Shown in pieces: positions 55,405-64,000 of a stretch of 64,000 nucleotides of DNA. The notes under the pieces are model-generated. The model had not been told where the DNA came from, did no database searches, and worked only from the letters and a program-made list of their open reading frames with translations. Each line of letters opens with the position of its first letter. The stretch's first letter is position 1. The translations under genes and the position numbers were made by a program. The stretch is from Harmonia axyridis (taxonomy: Eukaryota; Arthropoda; Insecta; Coleoptera; Coccinellidae), in contig NC_059505.1 in assembly GCF_914767665.1 (NCBI RefSeq), forward strand, positions 28,641,506 through 28,705,505, read 5' to 3'.

Positions 55405-56146
55405 TTTTTTTATTAAGTACTTGAATCATATCAAGCTACTTGATTTTGTGTAGTGTCATATTGATAAAAAAATGATGAAATGAGAAGGAACCTTGCAGAA
55501 AACACTTTTATTGATTAAACCTATTGTATAAAAGAACCGAAAATGTCAACTTTTTGAAATAGAAACATAAATTCAATCACTATAAATCATTACAAATAAA
55601 AATTAATAAAAAAAATTAAGTTTCTTGATATTGGGAAAATTCCAGGCTTCGTTTGATTTCATAATTTTCCATCCATGGGGCATCTTATAGATTTGTCGCC
55701 TGAACTATTGAGGGTTTTTGTAACTTTGAGAGCAGTTCTTGAAAATTGTGTTTCAACAGGATCTGAAGATGCCGGCGTTGATAAAAAAATCATTGGACAT
55801 TTTGGCCAAGTTTGGTAAGATATTTCTGAAATTACCAAAATCTACCAATAGATTTCATAGAAATGTGAGAAAACTACTAATAAAGTTACACTGGCGAATG
55901 CTTCAGTCTCTCGGCGCTGGAGAATTCCCCTATTTAGTCTAAGCGCGCACGAGATTGCAGAAATATATGCCGTGCAACGGTGCAACGCGTGCATATCAAT
56001 ATCAAGTAATATCAAGTAGCTTTATATCAAGTTAATTAATACAAATCTAAAATCAAATTAAGTCAAGCTCAAGTATGTGATTTTTCACGAGCTTTTAAGT
56101 ACCTAATTGGTTAAAATGTCGAGCTACTCAGCTTGATTTATCCCTA
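55405..56146 (+). mobile_element. hAT-type element copy E, 5' truncated
   Basis: It begins within the left subterminal region (AAGTACTTGAATCATATCAA) and is collinear with copies A-D to the end TTGATTTATCCCTA. Its core keeps the frame SLDILAKFGKIFLKLPKSTN on the plus strand. It lacks the left end, so no target duplication can be read. Confidence 0.85.
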
Positions 56147-57090
56147 GTTCTACCTAGTTGGTTAAGTGGGTTTTAACCTACTGATTTATAGTGAAACCTT
56201 CAAAAAGTGGACATCCTACCGAAAAATCGTTTCATTCTATTCAACCGTCCAAATTGATTCCGGCCAAACATTCCCAACCAAAGAACAACACCACGCTCCA
56301 CAATTAAGACGTTTTCAGTCGTTAACCAAACCTTTCACACCGCATAATCTTTCTAATTTTAAGTCTCACTGCACCCGAATGCCACGCAGCAAGATTTTCT
56401 CGCCAATCTCAACATCTGCCAGTTCCTCAAAGCCAAACTCTTCGGGAAGGCGTTACGCGACCTACCCACAGCGTTTTCCAAGTCACCACAGGACCCAAAA
56501 ACGCACAAACACCACATCATATCGACTTAAAAAGCTAGCAGCGCACGACATAATTGAATTAAAATCAAGACCGCAAGCGGAAAAATAAACATCAGCTGTC
56601 AAGTGAGTTTGTTTGTAGTTCTATGGTTTGATTACGTTCAACTTTATGCCTCATTCAATTCATTAGAGAGGTGTGTCTCTGTGGAACAAACAAACTTGAG
56701 GCGATTAATCTGGCGATTATGGACTTGTCCCGACGATGTTGCCGCTTGGATGCACTTCGCTTTTTAATCGGGATTGGGGCCATTGTTTTCCAATTAAGGG
56801 AAGCGGCGGGGTTCTCATGGGGCTTTTCTTATTTTCGCGAGAGGTCTCGGCGCTTTATTTGGCGCCTTTGAACTGTTTAACAAAGGGTGCCGTGCTGGGG
56901 TTTTGTGGATCGGTGTGGTTTTTCGCTGATCTGTTGGGAGTTGGTAGATTGGGAAGTGTTTTTCGTCTTGGTTTTGGAGTTGGAGGAAGGGTGATGATAA
57001 GGCTTTAGAATACGGCATTCTTTGCATTATTTAGTCTGCCTTAAGTGTTCATTAATCGCAAAATACAGCCAATGCTTTATCATTTTTATA
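56147..57090. other. No supported gene; GC-richer 56170-57010
   Basis: It holds a 140-codon plus-strand frame (56166-56588) rich in Ser, Arg and Thr with no recognised domain, and, further on, two overlapping frames (66 and 90 codons). The composition shift is clear. I cannot support a gene: no splice context, no family resemblance, several overlapping frames. Confidence 0.35.
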
Positions 57091-57092
57091 TA

Positions 57093-57758
57093 CAGGGTGT
57101 TAGTGAATAAGTGCGACAAATTTCAGGAGATGATTCCGCATGAAGAAATAATGACATTATGCTATATAACTTTTGTCTGCACATGCTTATGTTTCCGAAA
57201 TACGAGGTGTATCAATTTTTTTTTTTGAAAAAAAATGGTACGCCACTGGCATATTTCAAACTAACGATTATTTTTTAATTCTTCGTTGAGTTCGTGACAA
57301 AAAATCTCTCCTGCCTTTTTTTCGTATGTGGCGCCGTTTTTATGCAAAAAATAAATAAAACAAAAGCCTTCTAGCGTCGCTACTACATAATGTGTTCAAT
57401 TAAAAACAAATACTCGCTGAGATGTTTCATTTTATTGCAAAAAAAGGCGCTCCATACGAAAAAAAAACAGAAGAGATTTTTCGTCACGAATTGAACGATT
57501 AATTCAAAAATTATTGTTAGTTTGAAATATCTTAGTAGCGTACCATTCTTTCTTAAAAAAAATTGAGGTCATTTCCCATATGCACGCCAATGATGAACAT
57601 AGGATTTTTAATTGAATGGCAAGAAATGCCTAAAAATTATTTCTTGCAATACACCAAATTTCATACGCATATCTCGACCGGTTTCAGAGCAATAAATAAA
57701 TAGTCAATTTTTAAGAAAAACTTTAACATAAGTTATATAGCATAATGTCATTATTTTT
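57093..57758. mobile_element. CAGGGTGTTAGTGAATAAGT element, copy 1, right end missing
   Basis: The left end CAGGGTGTTAGTGAATAAGT is followed by arm landmarks ATAATGACATTATGCTATA and TGGTACGCCACTGG. Their complements occur at about 57539-57550 and 57733-57756. The outermost about 45 bp of the right arm are absent. It is related to 61721-62410. Confidence 0.75.
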
Positions 57759-58249
57759 TCTCGGATTATGTATATTATATATAATTATATTGATATCAAA
57801 TAGAATATTGCTGAAAAAGGAGAAAAGCACAGAGGATAGGATTTTGAATGTTTGTATCCATGTGGCCTTACACGAAATTTCGCAATATATTATCAAGAAT
57901 TTTACGATCGGAATAATAGAATTCAAAATGGTTGTACAAAGTGTTCCTGAATTGAAAGTATAAACACAAACTAGAGGTTCCTCAGAAATTTTTAAAAAAT
58001 ACAAGTTCCAGAAACAAAGGCCAGCAAACGGTTTGTTTTTGAAATACAGCGTGGTAAAGTTTGAGTTTTTCTCTCATAGCTTCTGAATTTCACAAGATAT
58101 TCAATTGGAATTTGGTATTGATATTATATATTCCAATCCCATCATGCAGGCCCGGTCTGGTCAGATTGGCTTGTCTGCGATCGCCAAATGCCAAGTATTG
58201 AAAAAAAAACATTTTTGTTTATCTAAATTAGGTACTTTATTTTATTTAT
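57759..58249. other. No gene seen
   Basis: AT-rich spacer with no recognisable feature. Confidence 0.35.
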
Positions 58250-58800
58250 ACCTTCCTCAAATCTAATGAAAGACACAAGGAAATTTGGCGTTCGGAATGG
58301 AGTTCTTGTAATGTCTTCAACAAAAGTCTAATCGTTGATCCCTCAGAGAAGGTTCCGGGTATTAATCTTCCTAGAAAAATTTTGGTGTATTTTAAATCGA
58401 CTTAGGATTGGTCATGATCGTAACAATAGTATGCTCTTCTTCAAATGGCATTCTATTGAAAGCCCACTATTTGAGTGTGGTGTAGAAGAAACCAATGACC
58501 ACTTGGTGAATACTTGTCAAGTTTATAAGTTTCATGGTGGTTTCCAATATATCCAATGGATAGCTAACTTCAAATCAATATAATGAAAACTAACATTTAG
58601 TACTTCTTTCTGGTTCTTTTCTTTTTTGTTTTCAGATTCAATTATCGTCGTCAATCGTTGGTGAAGAGAAAGGATGGAGAAGATGTCGATTGGATAAAGA
58701 GGAAGCCTTCAATATGAATATATGTCAACTTATTCTGTAAAGAAATACACAAACCAGTAACTACACCTATACGGGGAGCTATTGCTATAATTCCGAAATT
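58250..58800 (+). pseudogene. Jockey-like LINE polymerase tail and 3' end
   Basis: The plus strand reads ERHKEIWRSEWSSCNVFNKS, then (after frameshifts) LNRLRIGHDRNNSMLFFKWH and ESPLFECGVEETNDHLVNTC. RLRIGH, then a CxC/CG, EET.DHLV..C finger is the C-terminal tail of jockey/I-group LINE polymerases. The frame ends at TAA 58581-58583. The 3' untranslated part shares ACTACACCTATACGGGGAG with the copy at 3.6-4.3 kb. It has no upstream reverse transcriptase, so it is a 5'-truncated copy, as is typical for LINEs. Confidence 0.75.
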
Positions 58801-58845
58801 ATGGAACTTGAGTAGGGGAAACATTATATGAAAAATATATATATA

Positions 58846-59036
58846 TTTTTTTTTTTTTTTTAAACAACGACTTTATTCTTCAATTAGATACAACAAGGCG
58901 ACATTTAGCTTGAAGCTACTCTTACATGTAACCTCATCATACCATAACATGTACAACACATCCATGACCTAGCCGGGATTCGAACCCGGTACCTTCGGCA
59001 TCACAGCCGTCTCCCAAACCACTGCGCCACCGAAGG
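58846..59036 (-). mobile_element. tRNA-derived SINE
   Basis: Read on the minus strand, a tRNA-like head (59036-58970) starts CCTTCGGTGGCGCAGTGG (A box) and contains GGGTTCGAATCCCGG (B box, T-arm), the internal RNA polymerase III promoter. A body of about 105 bp without coding potential follows and ends AATAAAGTCGTTGTTTA. A 16-base A tail (T run 58846-58861 on the plus strand) closes it. The head lacks a full cloverleaf with CCA end, so it is a SINE and not a working tRNA. It depends on a LINE for mobility. It lies just downstream of a LINE 3' end. No clear target duplication is seen. Confidence 0.85.
58970..59036 (-). promoter_or_regulatory. Pol III internal promoter (A and B boxes) of the SINE
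   Basis: A box TGGCGCAGTGG near the 5' end and B box GGTTCGAATCC about 35 bp downstream, at standard tRNA spacing. Confidence 0.8.
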
Positions 59037-61720
59037 TAGTCAAATTAGGCAATATTATCAATATTGAGTTTTTCTTAAGAATTTCAAAAGGCAAAAATAT
59101 GTATATCTATTTGAAATAACAAAGTTCATTATTATTCCGGAAAAAGGGAAGATCTGACAACAATGTAAATAACACCATAATATCGGCAACATCACAATTT
59201 CCAAGATAATTGATGCGTTCCATACTTAAAACTAACACTATATTGTGAACTACAGTATTTATTAAGGACATATTCTATAAAATAATGATTCGTAGTTGGC
59301 CTCTTATTGAACTTTCGTTCAATTTCAGTAATAACCACTCTCAAGTAGTAGGTACTACATAATTAATCTTGTTCTTTCGAGTAGAGATAAGTAAATCTTA
59401 ATTTCCTGCTGATTTGAAGGCGAAATCTTTTGCAATTTATTCAAACTGAATTAAATCCAATTTAAAACTATTCAAAATCACGTTAGCTGGCTAGCTGCAT
59501 GAGAGGACTCAATAGTTCTTATTTCCTGAAGGGGGCCTCAAATTAGCATCTAGCCGAGGGCCACCTTTGGAGCCAGACCGAGCCTGATATCATTTGATTT
59601 TCCAATTTCGATTGCAAATCTACAAGGTGATATTTTTTGTCGAACATAGCCGCTATTTTCCTTCAGAACTTTTTCTTGTTGGATCACTGATAGTTCAAAA
59701 AAATGTCTAAAGAATCTCTGATCTAGAATTAAACTTTTTGGTTTTTGTAATTTGGTTTCATCTGCTACTGATTTCGAGGAAAAATTTCAAGTAGTTCTCT
59801 AGCAAACCTCACGATAATCCAAATTATCATAAAAATTCAGTTAGTAAGCTGTGATCCGTAAATTCATAATTAGTTTTGGTGCTTATTTTCTCGTTATAGA
59901 TATAGCAATGATTGATAAATATTCCATAAACTCGCATAATCAATACAAAATAGTAATACTACAAGAAACACCCTGTATCTCGATTAAAAAGCGTTTGCTT
60001 TCATTTAAATTATGAGTAAAGAAAACAAGAGACCCATGAAATTGTGAGGTTGTGCATGGGTTTATTGTATAGTAGATACTTTCGTTTGAAATATTTATAG
60101 GTACGAATATTGTGTAGTTATAAGAGAATTGGTAAGTGAATACACAATATTGGAAAAACTAGTTTTAAAACAAAAAAAAAATTAAAAAAAAAAACAAAGC
60201 GTTTTCATATTCACATGAAAAGAATGAAAAAATATGAGATTTTGTGACTGAAAATCATCAGCAAATTATTCTTGTCTGTTCATCTGAATAAAACAAAAAT
60301 CATTCAGTTAGTTTCCAGTGAAGAGATTATTAGTTTTTCATGTTGTTTGTTAGTTTTACAAAGTATTTATTATTAGTAATAAATGGTATTCCAAGAGAAA
60401 AACAAAAAATTATGCATTATGCACTGAAAAATGTCTTTCAAGCCACTGAAAGGTATGCTTATTGTGAGAACAATTATAGCAATTGATTATCGATTACATG
60501 AGTCTGCAATTATAGATCAATGAAAAACATTTCTGAATATTATGTTATTCTTAAGAGCTACTTTTCACTATTATGTATTGTTTAGTTTCAAAATTCGAAA
60601 AGGAAATTTTTTAATATCCGATTCTTTGGTTTTTATCCATTTTAGTTCATTTATGGAATATTCATACTAGATTAATGCCAAGAAAGATGTTTTTCCAATC
60701 AGCTCTGAAATTCCTCATCCAAATGAGCCTAGAATTACTCCACATGCATTTATCGGTAATAACTTCATTACTATTCAATTCCAATCGCATTCCTACTAAT
60801 TTTTCTCTACTATGGAACGTACCAACTCTCCCACGAGCTGTTTAGAACACGAACGCTGGTCTCTTTTCTTTTTATCATCCAGTACCGTATTGTAATTAAA
60901 TGATTAAAATATAATATCACATACGATACAAGGCTTGTAATGTTTAGAATAATTATGATGATAATATGAACAGAATAATATCATAATTGCTGAGGGTATA
61001 ATCATCGGTATACTAATTGCAAGCTAATTGTACTTTTAATTGCATATCAGTGTTTATGAATGCGCATAGATGCAAAGATAACCTTATTTCAGCCCCTTGT
61101 TTGATATTGGACGTCGAAGGAAACCTGAACGATGAAATTGCCTGGTTTGTCAGAATTCTGTAAATAATGTAAATAAGTTCACTTTCATCAAAGGAATCAA
61201 TTAGGAGTTCTACGAGGCTTTGTACTAGAACTACCATTTATGTTAAATATCTTCATAATCTCGACTGCAAAATAATAAAACAAAATCATGCCTACAGTTT
61301 TCAGCGATTACACAAAAGATAAATATAAATCATCACCACTCAGTTGGATTATTTGGAATCATATCATCAAAAGGGAACAAAAATTGAGAAGAATAGGGGA
61401 GATCAAGTTGTTTATAGAAAATTTTTCAAATTAAAATATAAAAATAAATTATCATTCACACGTAAAAGATCAAATGGTATTGGCATTATTTCAAGTTTTT
61501 CAAGTTATACGTGGGGTCAAGCAAAAATTCTTTGTCAAGCACATTAATCATTCTGGTATGTAACAAACATTTGCTCCTAAATATTACAAGAGACAAATGT
61601 TATGGCTCATGGATGCAAATCTGAAATGAGAACAAATCACGAAAGATTGACGTACTGAATAATTTTGAGTTCTTTTCGGGGAATATTGAACTATTTAATA
61701 ATTCAATAGTTCAATCTTTA
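59037..61720. other. Long AT-rich stretch, no gene seen
   Basis: I read both strands and find no frame with a recognisable motif, no long inverted repeat and no match to other families in the window. A-rich runs occur near 60165-60200. A short GC-richer patch at 59480-59590 is unremarkable. Confidence 0.4.
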
Positions 61721-62410
61721 CAGAGCGTTAGTGAATAAGTTCTACAAACTTCAGAGAGTGATTCCGCATGGAAAAATATAACAGTTTGCTATAATTAGTT
61801 GGTTAGGAAGTGCTTTGTCTTCCAATATAAGGGGTGGTAAAGTTTTCCATAAAAACTATCTTTTTATCAATTGCCCACATATTTTGAAGAGAAGAAGTGG
61901 TACGCCACTGAGCTATCAAACTTAAAAATTTTTCGAAGGGCTCATTCAATTTATGATAAAAAATCACTTTTTGCATGAAGAGCTATTTTTACACAAAAAT
62001 ATCCTGTTTTCAAACATCATCAACAACCATTGGCGTAACCTACTTTGTGAAAGCAAAATTTTTCAAATGTTTATAAATTTGTTTTTTCAAAATGTTACTC
62101 TAAATATTTGTAATTTCTTCTACTCAATGGGGGTTATGTTACCAATAACGCCTCCCTAGTTACTCCTATGTCAAGAACTATCTACATACTTAATAATAAA
62201 GTGATTAATGTGATAGAGAAATTAATATACGTACTGAGATGTTGTACTTTTTTGGATAAAACTGCGTCCCATGCGAAGAATGTCATAGAAGATTTTTTGT
62301 CACACATTGATCGAGGAATTAAAAAATGATTTTGAGCTTGAAATTCCTCATTGGCGTACCATTTAAAAATCAACCTCTGAAGGTTGTCACACTTATTCAC
62401 TTACACTCTG
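61721..62410. mobile_element. CAGAGCGTTAGTGAATAAGT element, copy 2
   Basis: A 690-bp element. It starts CAGAGCGTTAGTGAATAAGT and ends ACTTATTCACTTACACTCTG, with TA on both flanks. Inner arm landmarks TGGTACGCCACTGAG and CATTGGCGTACCA pair. It is the same family as 57093 but diverged. The central about 250 bp are unpaired and non-coding. Confidence 0.8.
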
Positions 62411-63454
62411 TATAATTGAAGTCTGAATGTTCCCTATTTGGAAAAAATTAGATTCCATTAGAATTCACGATATGGACGCAAAATATACTGCAATTTTCAG
62501 AATGTGATTCCTCGTTTAATACCTTAAATCATTGAAAAAAGCAATTATCTAAATGAAAAAAGAACTCAACCCTAGGTTGTTTTTGAAATTAATAAACCGG
62601 AACATAATTCCATAGAAGTTGTCTTCACTTCAATGTTAATATACCTCAGACATCTTCATAACGTCTAATTTTACAGGCCCACTGTCATTTCTCCAGAAAT
62701 GAAGGATCTCCGCCAAAAATACTCCTGACAGCCATAAAACAACTCTAACGCCCCCTAATTGTGAGAAATCACACCAATTTTTCACAGCAATCTGTAGGAA
62801 GACGTGTTGAAAGTATGATTCATTAGAGTGTCGTATGCGAAAGCGCGACAGAAGACATAAAAAGATGATGAATTACATACCAAGTTTTTCATTCAGCTAA
62901 ATAGATGACATGCTTTGCCAACTCGAGTGGATTCTATCTTCATCTTTTTAAAGAGGTGCACACCTTCCCGACTATTTCCGCTGTTAAAGTGTTGAATTTT
63001 AGACGCACTGGAGCAAGATCCACAGGACCGAATTGGTAATTATTTTTAAGAGATGAAAGAATTTAATTTATTTTTTCAAAATAAATAAATAAGCTCTTAG
63101 TCTAGCGAAGTTTGACACTCCTTCTATATACACAACCAAGAACAGATGGATGTTAAATTACATTTGTTCAATGATAAAAAACCTAAAAAAGATTTTCTCA
63201 ACTGATACCTATACTAACTGACAAAGAAACTTCAAGACCCAGAAGGAGCTGTTTAAATTTTAATTTTTTTTTTTGGTAAAACATAGATAGTTTTGCCAGG
63301 AGTGAATGACTGAATGAAGAAAAAAATCGTTAAGGTTTTTTCATGTAAACAATTTTTGTTATTTAAATATTGAAATCGTTTTTTGTTAGTTTTTTGAATT
63401 TTGCAACAAATCAGCAGTTCGAAGATATCCAGTCGATGTTTAGTTGTTGTTAAA
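62411..63454. other. No gene seen
   Basis: 62650-62960 is slightly GC-richer without a frame. The last 100 bp lead into a Tc1-like remnant and may contain its 5' untranslated part. No inverted end can be matched because the partner lies outside the window. Confidence 0.35.
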
Positions 63455-64000
63455 ATGCCTAGAGCACGTGTATGCGGAACTTATCGCCAGCCAAGTGAAT
63501 TTGAAAGAGGTCGAATTATTGGTCTACGGGAGGCAGGGTTGTCATTTCGAGAATTCGCTAACCGTATGAACAGAAATCCAACTACTGTTATGAGATGTTG
63601 TCAGCGTGATTTGATGATGCCCAAAATCGAAGAAGATTAGGCACCGGACACAAATGAAGTTCAAGATCGATGTCTAAGACTTATGGCCATTAGAGATCGA
63701 TTTGCGACAACTCGATGTTTGGCTGATGAGTAGTTACGAGAACAAGGCCATCCTGTAATTGTCCGAACGGTTTACCGCCGGATAAGGTCTTTCTGACTGC
63801 AGCATTATCGAACCCATCTTGTGTTACCTCTGACGATTGAGCGTTGAGCATCACCGGCAACAATTACAGAAGTGCAGAGAACGTCAGCATTGGAATGTGG
63901 AATGGCATCAGATTGTCTTTTCTGAAGAATCTCGATTCTCCTCGGGGCAAATGATGGCTGAAGAAGGGTTAGATGACGTCAAGAAGAAAGACGTGAACCT
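63455..64000 (+). pseudogene. Tc1-like transposase remnant, runs off the edge
   Basis: From the ATG at 63455: MPRARVCGTYRQPSEFERGR, then IIGLREAGLSFREFANRMNR and NPTTVMRCCQR, an N-terminal paired-like helix-turn-helix that binds the inverted repeats. After a first stop at 63638-63640 the same frame continues with further stops (RCLRLMAIRDRFATTRCLAD, GHPVIVRTVYRRIRSF). Sequence similar to the usual F-S-E/D-E-S-R-F catalytic block appears near 63920 (FSEESRF in another frame). At least five stops or shifts occur, so it is inactive. It is probably a Tc1-group element, with its right half beyond 64000. Confidence 0.8.

Noticed and set aside
56166..56588. 140-codon plus-strand open frame
   Set aside because: Longest unexplained frame outside transposons, but no motif, no splice context, and it sits in a GC-richer patch where stops are rarer. 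Kept only as a note.
58970..59036. A functional tRNA gene on the minus strand
   Set aside because: A and B boxes are present but the acceptor stem and anticodon arm do not pair as a full cloverleaf, and a SINE body with A tail follows.
1..64000. CRISPR arrays, bacterial operons, phage or plasmid features
   Set aside because: No regularly spaced repeats with unique spacers, no ribosome-binding-site-led gene series; the content is eukaryotic transposon-rich DNA.

Overview
The window looks like a piece of an insect nuclear genome, possibly a beetle; the species is inference only. It is AT-rich with no bacterial-style operons. It carries spliced-gene signals, a tRNA-derived SINE with an A tail, DD34D and DD41D mariner-type elements, a Ty3/gypsy LTR element, jockey-like and CR1-like LINE tails, a Penelope GIY-YIG remnant, hAT, foldback elements and tyrosine-recombinase (Crypton-like) remnants. 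No large host gene is visible. Most open reading frames are chance or transposon-derived.

Layout. 0.4-1.8 kb: two copies of a hairpin-bearing repeat (family P). 3.6-4.3 kb: LINE 3' end holding a 145-bp hAT-type MITE. 5.4-6.1 kb: DD41D transposase remnant. 6.83-7.37 kb: a small three-exon gene whose 68-residue product is essentially one SAM domain; this is the best host-gene candidate. 7.7-8.15 kb: long hairpin followed by a 65-bp tandem repeat. 9.65-10.2 kb: mariner-type remnant. 10.4-12.3 kb: unidentified segment duplicated at 50.5-51.9 kb and split by an 872-bp hAT-type element. 14.4-14.8 kb: repeat found inverted at 29.9-30.4 kb. 17.2-22.4 kb: LINE reverse-transcriptase remnant split by a full-length, very young gypsy element (220-bp LTRs differing at one base, 5-bp target duplication, intact 1315-residue Gag-Pol). 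22.87-24.16 kb: full-length mariner with intact transposase. 24.5-26.2 kb: family P copy with a nested 1159-bp foldback.

27-49 kb: TIR/foldback elements of the CAGGGTG-ended type, further hAT-type copies (30.7, 33.4, 47.4 kb), Penelope and Crypton-like remnants, an internally deleted mariner-type element (39.6 kb) and several GC-richer, non-coding-looking islands. 49.9-64 kb: hairpin MITE, duplicated segment B with a family P insertion, GC-rich palindrome repeats (52.3-53.1 kb, partner at 16.4 kb), hAT-type copy at 55.4 kb, LINE tail plus SINE at 58.3-59.0 kb, a TIR element at 61.7 kb, and a degenerate Tc1-like transposase running off the right edge.

The most notable system is a previously unlabelled hAT-type non-autonomous family (six copies, four with matching 8-bp target duplications, two with paralogous empty sites). 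Next to it stand a compact SAM-domain gene, hairpin families whose loops are inverted between copies, and a nested-insertion stratigraphy in which old LINEs were hit by recent gypsy and hAT insertions.
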